Positions 13,197-22,000 of a DNA stretch of 31,253 nt are shown piece by piece. The notes below the pieces were generated by a model. It did no database searches and was not told where the DNA came from. It was given only the letters and a program-made list of their open reading frames with translations. Position 1 is the first letter of the stretch. The number at the start of each line of letters is the position of its first letter. Position numbers and translations under genes: made by a program. The DNA is from a virus. The stretch is from IMG/VR virus record IMGVR_UViG_3300031999_005007, positions 1 to 31,253 of that record, one strand, 5' to 3'.

Positions 13197-13618
13197 GCTT
13201 TCTTTCCTCTAAAAATTACAATCATACTATCCATTTGCCCTGCTTTATATTTGTCATTTTGGATGCCATTTGCCAAAAAGTTTATTCTCCCTCTCCAAAA
13301 TCTAATTTCTGCATTTGGCAATATGATTTCATGAAATATCTTTGTTGATGTTGAAACAGGCAATAATAAAACAGAAGTATTACCTCTCTCTCTCTCCTGT
13401 AATGCTTTTTTAATAAATCCCTCTTTCAATTTTCTGCTATAAGGTGGATTGACAAAATTACTTTTCCCCCAATCTTTCAATAATCCATCATTTTCAAGAG
13501 TTATTTCTCCAAGATTTAAAGGACAAGGATCAAAATCAAAATGAAATTCAGCATCTAATTTATCATAAACTTCTTTTGGAGTTGCCCAATTATCATGTTC
13601 AACTAATCTATTTTTCAT
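13193..13618 (-). CDS. DNA N6-adenine methyltransferase, phage Dam type
   Basis: A protein of 141 residues that transfers methyl groups from S-adenosylmethionine to adenine in DNA. The family signature is present: an N-terminal WATPKEVYDKLDAEF, DPCPLN near residue 33 and the catalytic NPPYS near residue 58. It fits the single-domain phage Dam family (DNA N-6-adenine-methyltransferase), whose known members methylate GATC; the target here is inferred. No cognate restriction nuclease is adjacent, so it is an orphan. GATC is unusually common in the resident genes. ATG 13618 is preferred; a GTG three codons upstream (13627) overlaps the previous stop. Confidence 0.9.
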   Translation of the reverse strand: MKNRLVEHDNWATPKEVYDKLDAEFHFDFDPCPLNLGEITLENDGLLKDWGKSNFVNPPYSRKLKEGFIKKALQERERGNTSVLLLPVSTSTKIFHEIILPNAEIRFWRGRINFLANGIQNDKYKAGQMDSMIVIFRGKKA

Positions 13619-13619
13619 G

Positions 13620-14162
13620 TCACCCACCTTCTTCGATAGATCTCATAATCTGATCAAGATCCATCTCCTCTCCCTGTCTGAAAATCAATCCTGCCCTGTT
13701 GATTGGCATATTCAATTCATCTTTTATAGATCTTAAAATCTCAAAGCATACTTTAAAATGCTTTTCATTGATTTTCAATTCAGTTTCTTTGGTCACATCA
13801 TTGACAAAATTATCTGCAATTCCATCTCCAACTTTATCAACATAGTCAATCCTTTCAAGCATTCCATAAATGACTTTCTCATCAAATCCCTTTTCAATGG
13901 CAAATTTGCAGTTTCCAATCAGTTGTTTCAGATGAAAGATGAACTTTTCAAATGCCTCAACTCTCCTGTATGGGATCTGATTTTCAGGAGTTTGATCCTG
14001 ATCATCTTTCCTCCCAAACATTGCAATCTCCTCATCAAGATCAATCTGAATTATCAATCGCAGAATTTTTATCTTTGTATAGCCATCAGCAATATTCCAT
14101 GCCTGTGTTCCCAATCCAATGGCATCCTCTCCTGAACTTTTGCCTATATTTGTGAATGCCAT
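13620..14162 (-). CDS. Hypothetical helical protein, 180 aa
   Basis: The first gene of the leftward operon with methylase and ATPase. It is soluble and mostly helical, with no Cys pair and no motif I recognise; recurring acidic-aromatic helices (EAFEKFIFHLKQLIGNCKF; ERIDYVDKVGDGIADNFV) suggest an oligomeric or scaffold protein. A GAGG ribosome-binding site lies before the ATG and a TATA box lies about 40 bases upstream, so the mRNA has a short leader. Confidence 0.75.
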   Translation of the reverse strand: MAFTNIGKSSGEDAIGLGTQAWNIADGYTKIKILRLIIQIDLDEEIAMFGRKDDQDQTPENQIPYRRVEAFEKFIFHLKQLIGNCKFAIEKGFDEKVIYGMLERIDYVDKVGDGIADNFVNDVTKETELKINEKHFKVCFEILRSIKDELNMPINRAGLIFRQGEEMDLDQIMRSIEEGG

Positions 14163-14196
14163 GCCTCTTTTTCCTCTTGATAAATAGAGTGTGTGA

Positions 14197-14206
14197 TATT
14201 TAAAAA
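14197..14206 (-). promoter_or_regulatory. TATA box of the leftward methylase-ATPase operon
   Basis: Read leftward: CTTTTTAAATATCACACACTCTATTTATCAAGAGG. The TATA centre is about 40 bases before the ATG, leaving a leader of about 14 bases with a Shine-Dalgarno sequence. The CACACTCTAT element is shared with the promoters at 11305 and 6133. Confidence 0.7.
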
Positions 14207-14208
14207 GT

Positions 14209-14221
14209 TATCCAATGGATA
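14209..14221. promoter_or_regulatory. Palindrome between divergent promoters, candidate operator
   Basis: TATCCA-A-TGGATA is a perfect palindrome placed between the leftward TATA box (14197-14206) and the rightward one (14235-14242). A protein bound here could control both operons. The half-site TGGATA also forms the inverted repeats at 10295 and 27889, but in the opposite order and with a different spacer. Confidence 0.5.
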
Positions 14222-14234
14222 CATAAAGAATAAA

Positions 14235-14242
14235 TTTAAATA
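14235..14242 (+). promoter_or_regulatory. TATA box of the rightward structural operon
   Basis: TTTAAATA, centre about 36 bases before ATG 14275, giving a short leader. It drives the long string of genes to 27886, within which no further TATA box of this quality was seen. Confidence 0.75.
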
Positions 14243-14274
14243 GTTTAACATCTGTATAACAACAGGACAAAAAG

Positions 14275-17200
14275 ATGGCAAATGGATCATTTTCTGCACA
14301 ACTGCAACAGGCACAAGCACAGCAAGAGCAAGGGAAAAGAATTTCAAGAACTCAAAGAGTTCAGGCAACAGAACAAGAGGAAAGAGCAAAATATAATTTT
14401 GGTCAATTGCAAAAAGAGGCAGAAAGATTAAAATCAACTGAATTTTCAAATATCTCATTTGAGGATTATAAATTAAAATATGCAAAACTTTCTTCTGATA
14501 TGCAACAGTTCTTTCTTTCTCCACAGGAAATAACAGCACAGCAAGAGATAAAAAGTCAGGAGCAAAAAACTCAACTTCAAAACAATATTGATCAGATAAG
14601 AATTAGAATAGAAAATACAATAAAATCAAGGCAGGATTATCTTAAATGGTGGCAGGAAATAAGTGATTACAGCAGAAATCAGCAAAGAGAAGATTACAGC
14701 AGGAGAATGGAGGAGTATAACAGGGATCTTGATGAATATGAAGAAACAATCTCTTATGCACAGGGGGAGGCAGGAAAAATTGATGCAGGAGCAACAGCAA
14801 GTGACATTTGGAATTATGCACAGGACAAGGCAGATTACAACAGAGAAAGGAGAGAGGCAAAAGGCAGAGCAATAAAGGAATTTAATGAGAGTGTTAAAAC
14901 AGGAAAATTAGATCAAGATCTTCTGAAATTAGGATTGAGCAAAACTGCAACTTATGAGCAATTTGCGTCAAAAGTTGAGAGTTACAATAAAGATGTTGCC
15001 TACATGCAACAATTACAGAAATGGTCATCAAATGTTGGATATGCAAATCTCCCTCAATGGACAAAGGAAAAATTAAATTTACCTGCACAGGAATGGCAAA
15101 AGAAATATCCAACAGAGGTCTTGCAGTTTGACAGCAAAGGAAATGTTATCTCTGTGAAAAGTGGAACATTAGGCAGAACTTATGCAATCACAGAGTATGA
15201 TAAAAAGGTTTTAGAATATCAGGATTACAGCAAAAAATTAGAGGCAGATTATGAGAAACAAACAAAATTACAGACAGAGGCACAGACATATTTGAAAGAA
15301 AAGGGATTTGGAGAGGGGATTTCATTTGTTCCCCCCAAACAGAATATTTTAAGCACAATTTGGAGTGGATTAAAGACAGGTTATTTATCCTCTTTATTTG
15401 GAACAGATTTTAGTTTATCTAAAAGCAAACAAAAAGAGATCACAGCATTGAGAGAGCAGAATGTCATAGAGGCAATCACTCCAAAATTCAATCTTATTGG
15501 AACTCCAACAGTATTGGATTTGACAAAATTCTCAACAATCCCATTGAAAACATCATGGGAGGCAGTTCAAACTCAAAGACAATTGGATTATGAGGGAAAA
15601 CAAGCAGGAAAATTAATGGAGCAATTGAATGTTTATAGCAAAGGAGGAGCAGAAACAAATTTCAATCTTGAACTTAAACCTTACATTGAGGCAGAGGGAT
15701 GGAAGATAATCAGGGAAAAAGGGGTTGAGATGACAGAAACAAAGGGATGGGATTTTGCAAAAGCAGACAAATATGGGAATATCCCTGAAACAACAACAAT
15801 CAAGATCACAGATCCATCATTTGAAAGGAGAATGTCACAGAATTTATTGGAATTGGAGAGTGAATTTTCAAAGAGAAAGACACAAAAGGAGAATGTTTTT
15901 GCAAATTTAGTTCCACAAACTTTTCCTGAATTGATGTTGGAAACAAAGATTGTGTCATCAGAGATGCTCAAAACAAAAGGTCTTTTTGAGGGGATTAAAT
16001 TGACTGCAACAGGGATTGGTTTGGGATACAAAGCATTGGGATTGCCAACAATTCAATTTTACAGGACAATTCAAATGGAGGAGGGAATTGCAAAAGTTCC
16101 AATGACTTTCAAGACAGTTAAAACAGCAGGAGCATTTGCATTGACAGGACTTTATGCCTATGGGAAATATCAGCAGTATCAATCATACAAGCAAACAAGT
16201 GCAATTGCAGGAAAAGAATTATTTTTATTGGAAACAACAGGAGAATTGGCAGGAATTGAATGGGCAACACATATCGGAGAAAGGACATTCAATAAAGCAT
16301 TGAACAGGATAGAAAATTTTAATTTAAAAACAGTCAAACAGGCAGATCTTTCACAAAAGGGGTTTATGAGGGAGAATAAAGTGTTGGGAACACAGGAAAA
16401 AGTTTATATGGAAAGATACAAAGGTTTCAAACTCTCAAAGCCGAAATCATGGTTGCAGACATTACAGGGATATGAAAAAGGGGAATTTACAGGCAGAGTG
16501 TATAAACAGATCCCTGATGAAGTTCTTGCCTATTATAAATATCAAGGAGATGTTTTCATCTATGACAAGACAGGAACACAACTCAAAAAAATAATCAAGG
16601 CAGAGCCATTCCCTTATGATACAACAAAAACTCACATGGAATGGTTTATGAAAAAAAACATTCAAGAATATGGATTGCCAAGCAAATCTAAACTGCCAAT
16701 TGATGTAAAAGGAAAAGCATTTGGATATTCTGCAACAGGGGAGGAATGGGTTGGAACTGAATTTAAGCCAAATGAAATAACTTACATGAAAGATGGAGTT
16801 CTCAAAACATTGCATCTTAAAGGGGCATTGCAGTATGTTTCAGGGAAAGGAGTTTCAGCAGGATTTTTGAGAGTATTTTCAAGAGGAGCATACGAAAGAG
16901 GAGTTGGAAAGACAGCAACAAAGCCGATCATCTATGCAGATTATTTTGATAAAGTTCAGATGAATAAAGCAATAAAAGAAATAAGAACTTTGGATGCATC
17001 AGGCAGAGAATTAAAAGCATATATTTATTCAAAAGACACAGGGGCAACAGGAACTTTGAATATTGGACAATTAAAAAGAGAAGTTGAGGGAACTGTTGAA
17101 ATTGAAACAAGAATACCCATCAGAAAAGCATTTGCATTAAAATTAGAGGGATGGAAAATTCCAATTGAGGAGCAGATATTCACAAGCAAAGAGATGCTTT

Positions 17201-17817
17201 CCACATCAGAAATCAAAGGCATCATCAAAAATATGGGATCATTGAAAGAATTGAAAGGAGTTGCATATTCATCATTGCCATCAAGCACATCATCTTTGAA
17301 CAAAGCAATATATTCTATAATTGGATCATCAAAGCCATCAAGTGCATATAAGAGTTCAATGTCAAAGATTTCATCAGTATCAAAAATGTCTGATATATCA
17401 AGGGTTTCATCAGCAGTTTCAAAGGCATCAGGAGTTTCAGAAGTTTCAGCATCAAGAGTTTCAAGGATTTCAGATATATTGAGGAGAAGTTCAGGGTTTA
17501 GCATGTCAAAGATAAGTTCTTATGTATCAATAACAAAATCTCCTCCTCCATCAAGAATATTCAGAACTCCAAGATTAGAGGGATTGTATGGAGAAGTCAA
17601 AAAAAGGAGAAAGTTCAGAATAACTCCTGAAAAAATGGGATTGTTCCCTGATTTCACAGCAAGGGCAATCGGTCTTGCTCCAAAGCAAGTTTCATTGAAA
17701 CAGGCAATGAAGGAGATTGCAAAGTTGCAGACAGGATTTGAGATCAGGACAGGGGCAAGGATCAAAGGATACAAGCCAATTGATGAAAGAAATCTGATGA
17801 GGGGGATAATGGCATGA
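14275..17817 (+). CDS. Very large structural-type protein, 1180 aa
   Basis: The first gene of the rightward structural operon. Residues 1-250 are Gln/Glu/Lys-rich coiled coil (QLQQAQAQQEQG; YSRRMEEYNRDLDEYEETIS). The middle (about 300-1000) is mixed and apparently globular, with a Gly/Ala stretch near 580-630 that may touch a membrane. Residues near 1000-1090 are a low-complexity Ser/Ile/Val region (SSLPSSTSSL; SKISSVSKMSDISRVSSAVS). The last 70 residues are basic and globular (PDFTARAIGLAPKQVSLKQA). No enzymatic motif. Length, coiled coils and position suggest a virion scaffold, tape-measure-like or tail protein, without homology proof. It ends in an ATGA overlap with the next gene. Confidence 0.85.
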   Translation: MANGSFSAQLQQAQAQQEQGKRISRTQRVQATEQEERAKYNFGQLQKEAERLKSTEFSNISFEDYKLKYAKLSSDMQQFFLSPQEITAQQEIKSQEQKTQLQNNIDQIRIRIENTIKSRQDYLKWWQEISDYSRNQQREDYSRRMEEYNRDLDEYEETISYAQGEAGKIDAGATASDIWNYAQDKADYNRERREAKGRAIKEFNESVKTGKLDQDLLKLGLSKTATYEQFASKVESYNKDVAYMQQLQKWSSNVGYANLPQWTKEKLNLPAQEWQKKYPTEVLQFDSKGNVISVKSGTLGRTYAITEYDKKVLEYQDYSKKLEADYEKQTKLQTEAQTYLKEKGFGEGISFVPPKQNILSTIWSGLKTGYLSSLFGTDFSLSKSKQKEITALREQNVIEAITPKFNLIGTPTVLDLTKFSTIPLKTSWEAVQTQRQLDYEGKQAGKLMEQLNVYSKGGAETNFNLELKPYIEAEGWKIIREKGVEMTETKGWDFAKADKYGNIPETTTIKITDPSFERRMSQNLLELESEFSKRKTQKENVFANLVPQTFPELMLETKIVSSEMLKTKGLFEGIKLTATGIGLGYKALGLPTIQFYRTIQMEEGIAKVPMTFKTVKTAGAFALTGLYAYGKYQQYQSYKQTSAIAGKELFLLETTGELAGIEWATHIGERTFNKALNRIENFNLKTVKQADLSQKGFMRENKVLGTQEKVYMERYKGFKLSKPKSWLQTLQGYEKGEFTGRVYKQIPDEVLAYYKYQGDVFIYDKTGTQLKKIIKAEPFPYDTTKTHMEWFMKKNIQEYGLPSKSKLPIDVKGKAFGYSATGEEWVGTEFKPNEITYMKDGVLKTLHLKGALQYVSGKGVSAGFLRVFSRGAYERGVGKTATKPIIYADYFDKVQMNKAIKEIRTLDASGRELKAYIYSKDTGATGTLNIGQLKREVEGTVEIETRIPIRKAFALKLEGWKIPIEEQIFTSKEMLSTSEIKGIIKNMGSLKELKGVAYSSLPSSTSSLNKAIYSIIGSSKPSSAYKSSMSKISSVSKMSDISRVSSAVSKASGVSEVSASRVSRISDILRRSSGFSMSKISSYVSITKSPPPSRIFRTPRLEGLYGEVKKRRKFRITPEKMGLFPDFTARAIGLAPKQVSLKQAMKEIAKLQTGFEIRTGARIKGYKPIDERNLMRGIMA

Positions 17818-18365
17818 AAGGAAACAAGGTTTTTGGCAAGACAAATCTGATTGAAACAAACTTTTTGATGGATAAAATCATTTTGAAATTAGCAAAACAG
17901 AGGAAACAGATCATTTATGGGGCAAGATCCATTGAAAAACAGGCAGGATTGTTTGCAAGATCAACAAAAGATTATGACATCTTCGATAAAAATCCACAAA
18001 AATCAGCAAAAATCCTGCATAAAGTTCTTGATAAAAAAGCAGGGTTTGATTATTTTTATGTTGCTCCTGCAAAGCACAAAGGCACATGGAAAGTCAAAGG
18101 ATCAGGGGATGATGGAAAGAAAGGCACAGAAGATGATGAAAGCATTGCAGATTATTCAGGATCATTCACAGGATTGCCTGATAATGTCAAAACTGTCACA
18201 AGAAATGGTGTGAGATACAGATTATTGAAATATGAACTGCAAAGAAAGATTGCAGTCACAAAAGATCCTGAATATGCTTTCAGAAAAAAGAAAGATCAGG
18301 ATGATATCAATAGGATAAAAGCATTTATTAAGATAAAAAAACTCATAGGAGGAGAGGTTGGATAG
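17814..18365 (+). CDS. Nucleotidyltransferase-fold protein, 183 aa
   Basis: A soluble basic protein. IIYGARSIEKQAG, then STKDYDIF, match the core of minimal nucleotidyltransferases: a G-(A/S)-x-S turn at residues 36-39 and a D-x-D pair at 53-55 that would hold metal. The next block (FYVAPAKHKGTWKVK) and a C-terminal basic helix complete the fold. AbiEii-type and related nucleotidyltransferases share this core; the third Asp is not certain. No antitoxin partner is next to it. Its ATGA coupling to the 1180-residue protein suggests a virion-assembly or genome-end role rather than a toxin, which is inference. Confidence 0.7.
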   Translation: MKGNKVFGKTNLIETNFLMDKIILKLAKQRKQIIYGARSIEKQAGLFARSTKDYDIFDKNPQKSAKILHKVLDKKAGFDYFYVAPAKHKGTWKVKGSGDDGKKGTEDDESIADYSGSFTGLPDNVKTVTRNGVRYRLLKYELQRKIAVTKDPEYAFRKKKDQDDINRIKAFIKIKKLIGGEVG

Positions 18366-18366
18366 T

Positions 18367-18864
18367 ATGTATCCAAATAAAAAAAAGAGGATGGTAAAAT
18401 ACTTATTTAAGAAAGGACATAAAATCAATTTAGGCAGAAAAAGAAGTCAAGAAATCAAAGAAAAGATTAGTAATTCTATGAAAGGAAGAAAACCATCAAA
18501 ATTATGTATTGAAAAATTAAAAGAAAGAAATTTGTTTAACAATCCTATGTCAAATCATGCAATAATTGAAAAAATGAGGCAAACAAAAATAAAACAATTC
18601 AGAAATGGAACATTTGTTCATCCAATGTTAAATAAAGGAAAAGGATGGATTGATTTTGATGGATATAAAAGAATATGTCATAATGGAAAATCAATTAAAG
18701 AACATCATTTTATTTGGTGTTCTCAAAAAGGAAATCTGCCTTATATTCCAAACGGATTTATAATTCATCATCTTGATTTTAATAAATTAAATAATAATCC
18801 AAATAATTTACTAATGTTAGATACTCAAACTCATAACAAATTACATTGGGAGGTTAGAAAATAA
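18367..18864 (+). CDS. HNH homing endonuclease-like protein with NUMOD3-like motif
   Basis: A basic protein of 165 residues. The N-terminus carries the FKKGHKINLGRKRS module and a NUMOD3-like helix (EIKEKISNSMKGRKPS). The C-terminal half is an HNH domain: EHHFIWCSQKGNLPYIPNGF, IIHHLDFNKLNNNPNNLLML, then THNKLHW, with His-His, Asn and His in place. It is inserted one base after one resident stop and overlaps the next start (TAATG). No GATC in 498 bases and a higher A+T content than its neighbours mark it as foreign. ATG 18367 is preferred over an in-frame TTG at 18358. Confidence 0.9.
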   Translation: MYPNKKKRMVKYLFKKGHKINLGRKRSQEIKEKISNSMKGRKPSKLCIEKLKERNLFNNPMSNHAIIEKMRQTKIKQFRNGTFVHPMLNKGKGWIDFDGYKRICHNGKSIKEHHFIWCSQKGNLPYIPNGFIIHHLDFNKLNNNPNNLLMLDTQTHNKLHWEVRK

Positions 18865-19598
18865 TGTCTGTGCGACTTTCTCCTCGTGATATTGAAGATT
18901 TAAAGAAACAGGGTTACACAGAGGGAGAAATCCAACAGGCAATGAAAGAAGTTGAGAAAGAGGAGTTGGATGGATCTTATGGAAATGTTCAATCACAAAG
19001 AGGCAGAGATCCAAGACAAAATTCTCAAATCTCATCATTCTCAACAAAGGCAAATGAGGATATTATCAGATGGCAGTTGGAACTCAATGACATTCTTGAA
19101 AGGGCAGAGCATATTTTAAGGGGGGATATTCCAAAGTTTGAAGATGGGAATATTGTTTGGAAAGAAAATCCCCATCCTGAAAACAATCCATTGAATGATG
19201 TTGGAGTTCAGGAGATCATGAAAATTCTTGCAATGTATATCAACAGAAACACAATTCTTTCAGATTATTCCAATGAGGAGATAAATTTCAAGGTTTATGA
19301 CTTTGGCAGGGCAGTCAATAATCTTATTTTCATGAGAGATTTTGAATTTGGGATGGATACACAGGAAAAAAGAAAGAATTATGAAATGTTGGTCACAGAA
19401 CTCAAAGACATTGTTCATTCATCTTATAAAAGAGCATTGGATGGGGCAGAAAAGAGATCTTTGAGAGAGATGATAAATGTTTCACAGGCAACATCAACAC
19501 AATTAGGTCAGGGAATGACAATGAATGCACAAGGGCAAGTTCAACATGAAAGAGGTCTTTTAAATCCAATGAGGTATGTCAAGGGAAAATATGTCTAA
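18864..19598 (+). CDS. Hypothetical structural-operon protein, 244 aa
   Basis: A soluble, mainly helical protein with an N-terminal SPRDIEDLKKQGYTEGEIQQAM that could be a small helix-turn-helix or UBA-like three-helix unit, a disordered Gln/Ser/Arg linker, a helical core, and a Gln/Gly/Met-rich tail. The first 30 bases use CGA and CGT for Arg, although almost all other Arg codons here are AGA or AGG. A virion or assembly role is inferred from position only. Confidence 0.75.
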   Translation: MSVRLSPRDIEDLKKQGYTEGEIQQAMKEVEKEELDGSYGNVQSQRGRDPRQNSQISSFSTKANEDIIRWQLELNDILERAEHILRGDIPKFEDGNIVWKENPHPENNPLNDVGVQEIMKILAMYINRNTILSDYSNEEINFKVYDFGRAVNNLIFMRDFEFGMDTQEKRKNYEMLVTELKDIVHSSYKRALDGAEKRSLREMINVSQATSTQLGQGMTMNAQGQVQHERGLLNPMRYVKGKYV

Positions 19599-21039
19599 AT
19601 TGAAAAAAACAAGCCACACAGGAACATCAGGATCAAAGATTATGATCCTCTCAATGATAATGCTCATGATTTTTATGGCATTTCCAATGGTTTCTGCTTA
19701 TGGATTTGGAGGAGAAATAATTGCCAAATCTTATTTTGCCAATGCAAGTTATTCAACAGTTGTGAATAATAACACTTACAATTATGGAATAAATGGAACA
19801 GGATTTTATACCAATTTCACAACTGCATCAATTGGAGCATGTGCCAACGGAGGATACAATTATTCTCATTATTCTACATTGAATGGAATTTATACTTTTG
19901 TGAGTTCAACTAAAATCTGCAATGGATTGGATGGATCAGCAGGAGCAGATGGAGTTGCAGGAATAAATGGAACTGATGGGGCAAATGCCTTGAACACAAC
20001 ACAATTTTTCAATGAAAGTGCAACACATTGGCAGTTGAATAATAGTTGGTTGGATGTTTTTGTCAAGGCATACAATTACATGACATCATGGTTAATTCCT
20101 GACACTTCAAATGGATATTTGTATAATGACAGCACAAATATATTTTTCAATGACACAAAATTAAGTGAGGAGTATGCTCCAATAAATTATGGAGATGATT
20201 GGAACAAAACTTATGCAGACACTCTTTATTCTCCTGTTGGAAATGATTTGCATACTCTTAATTGGGCAAACATCACAAACAAAATTCTGAATAATGCCCT
20301 GACATTATCAGGAGAGAATATCACAGCAGGAACAATTGCATTTGCAAGATTGCCAACATTGACAGACACAATCACATTAAAATGGGAGAACATAACTACA
20401 AGGGCAACAAATTGTTCAGCAGGGCAGTATTTCAATTCAATTGAGAATATGGGATTTTGTTCAATACCATCAGGAATTAATAATGGGCATACTCATGCAA
20501 TGGCAAATCTCACAGGAACAACATCCTATCAGGCACAAGCAGGGCAATTTTTGACAAATGTCACAATCACAAATGGCGTTATAACAGGAGTTAATTCAAC
20601 AGCATCTGCTCCTACAACAAAATGGCTATATCAAACTACAACTAATTTAGCAACAACAAATATCACAGCATTCAATCAGACAATTTTCACAATGCCTGTT
20701 TCAGCAGTAACAAATTACACAATAGATTGCTATCTGTATGGAACATCAAGTGGAACAGGAGTTGGACTTCAATTGAATATAACATCCCCTGCATCTCCAA
20801 CACAGTTTTTTGTGAATTGGTATGCTCCTGCAATTGTTCCTGCATCCTTTAACTGCAATGGAGTAGGAAATACCTGCTCACAATTATCCACAACAGGCAT
20901 AGTTGCAGGTAACACTTTCAATATGAATGCAATGTTGCAGAATGTAAATGCAAATAATGTTACTTTAACAATGAAATCAGAAATTGCAGGAACTGTTACT
21001 TTGATAAGTGGAAGTTATTGCGTGTTGCAGGAGGTATGA
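19591..21039 (+). CDS. Secreted fibre-like protein with collagen-like segment
   Basis: A protein of 482 residues. A signal peptide (hydrophobic run MILSMIMLMIFMAFPMVSA) precedes a Thr/Asn/Ser-rich exported body. A short collagen-like Gly-x-x stretch (GSAGADGVAGINGTDGANA) lies at about residues 115-133; such segments trimerise in phage tail fibres. Many Asn-x-Thr/Ser sites suggest glycosylation. It probably forms a surface or receptor-binding spike. ATG 19591 is favoured by AAGGG at good spacing; an upstream in-frame ATG at 19576 is possible. Its stop overlaps the next gene. Confidence 0.75.
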   Translation: MSKLKKTSHTGTSGSKIMILSMIMLMIFMAFPMVSAYGFGGEIIAKSYFANASYSTVVNNNTYNYGINGTGFYTNFTTASIGACANGGYNYSHYSTLNGIYTFVSSTKICNGLDGSAGADGVAGINGTDGANALNTTQFFNESATHWQLNNSWLDVFVKAYNYMTSWLIPDTSNGYLYNDSTNIFFNDTKLSEEYAPINYGDDWNKTYADTLYSPVGNDLHTLNWANITNKILNNALTLSGENITAGTIAFARLPTLTDTITLKWENITTRATNCSAGQYFNSIENMGFCSIPSGINNGHTHAMANLTGTTSYQAQAGQFLTNVTITNGVITGVNSTASAPTTKWLYQTTTNLATTNITAFNQTIFTMPVSAVTNYTIDCYLYGTSSGTGVGLQLNITSPASPTQFFVNWYAPAIVPASFNCNGVGNTCSQLSTTGIVAGNTFNMNAMLQNVNANNVTLTMKSEIAGTVTLISGSYCVLQEV

Positions 21040-21770
21040 TGAAAACCATAAACAAACTTTTAATCTGCATGATTTTCTTGATGGCAGTTCTGCCAATGGT
21101 TTCAGCAGAAAGTTCAGCAGAAAGTTTAGGAGTTTTTAAGAACGGAGATTGTGTAAATCTTATTCAGATATGTTCAGATTGCACTTATGTCAATATCACA
21201 TCAGTAATTTATCCAAATTCAACTGTTGCTTTGTCTGATACTGTAATGTCACAATCAGGCACTTATTTCTATCATTCTTTTTGCGATACAGATTTAAATG
21301 GGATTTATATTGTCACAGGCATTGGAGATCAGACAGGAGTTGTTGAAGTTTGGAATTATGACTTTACAATAACTCCAAATGGAGAGGATGCCTCAATTGG
21401 AAAGGCAGTATTTTATATTGGATTATTGACAGTTTTATTATTTTTCTTAGTATTGATTGTTCTCTCATTTGCAAATTTTGATAATCTTTTGAACAGAGTT
21501 GGAATGATTGGATTGGGCTATCTGCTTTTGATTTCAATCACATTCATTGGATGGAACATGGCAGGAGATTTCCTCACATCATCTCCATTCCTTGTTGAAA
21601 TGTTGAGGATATTATTTTGGATATTGATAGTTGGATTATTCCCATTGGTCATTGGAGGATTTGCATGGTATTTAATCATGCTTTTCAAGATCAAAGAGAT
21701 TGAAAGATTGATGGATAGAGGAATAGACAGAGATGAGGCAGAAAGGAGAGGAGGCAGGAAATATAAATAA
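21039..21770 (+). CDS. Signal peptide plus ectodomain plus four-helix membrane protein
   Basis: A protein of 243 residues: signal peptide ending VLPMVSA, an exported domain of about 105 residues with four Cys (DCVNLIQICSDC and FCDT), then four predicted helices (GKAVFYIGLLTVLLFFLVLIV and so on) and a charged cytoplasmic tail (MDRGIDRDEAERRGGRKYK). AGGAGG sits 5 bases before ATG 21039; the adjacent ATG at 21036 overlaps the upstream stop. Function unknown; a membrane platform for the fibre upstream would fit. Confidence 0.75.
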   Translation: MKTINKLLICMIFLMAVLPMVSAESSAESLGVFKNGDCVNLIQICSDCTYVNITSVIYPNSTVALSDTVMSQSGTYFYHSFCDTDLNGIYIVTGIGDQTGVVEVWNYDFTITPNGEDASIGKAVFYIGLLTVLLFFLVLIVLSFANFDNLLNRVGMIGLGYLLLISITFIGWNMAGDFLTSSPFLVEMLRILFWILIVGLFPLVIGGFAWYLIMLFKIKEIERLMDRGIDRDEAERRGGRKYK

Positions 21771-22000
21771 TGGCTAAATTAAATAGAGTTCCTTTACAAG
21801 TTTCTCCTGAATTTAAGAAGAAGTTAGATGAAATTCAAAAACAAATAATGCATTCGCAGGGAGAGAAAAAGAGTTTGAGGGAAATCACACAGGAAATTAT
21901 CTCATCTCCAATATTCAATGAGATTGAGAAAAACCTGATCAAATCAGGAGATATCAAGATGGACATAAAAGTCAAAATGGATTTGAGGAAATTACTATGA
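21770..22000 (+). CDS. Possible ribbon-helix-helix protein, 76 aa
   Basis: The N-terminus VPLQVSPEFKKKLDEIQKQI resembles a ribbon (Val-Pro-Leu-Gln-Val) and first helix of a ribbon-helix-helix domain, with a second helix at SLREITQEII. The remaining residues are charged and helical. It may bind DNA or regulate the operon. It starts in a TAATG overlap and ends in an ATGA overlap. Confidence 0.6.
   Translation: MAKLNRVPLQVSPEFKKKLDEIQKQIMHSQGEKKSLREITQEIISSPIFNEIEKNLIKSGDIKMDIKVKMDLRKLL

Noticed and set aside
17025-17504. Leftward 159-codon open frame
   Set aside because: It is the antisense of the Ser-rich part of the 1180-residue gene; its Asp/Glu/Leu pattern is what the reverse of TCA/AAG-rich codons gives, and it has no promoter or ribosome-binding site.
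17814-18365. AbiE-type toxin-antitoxin pair
   Set aside because: The nucleotidyltransferase-like gene has no antitoxin-like partner next to it; its neighbours are a large structural-type gene and an inserted HNH gene.
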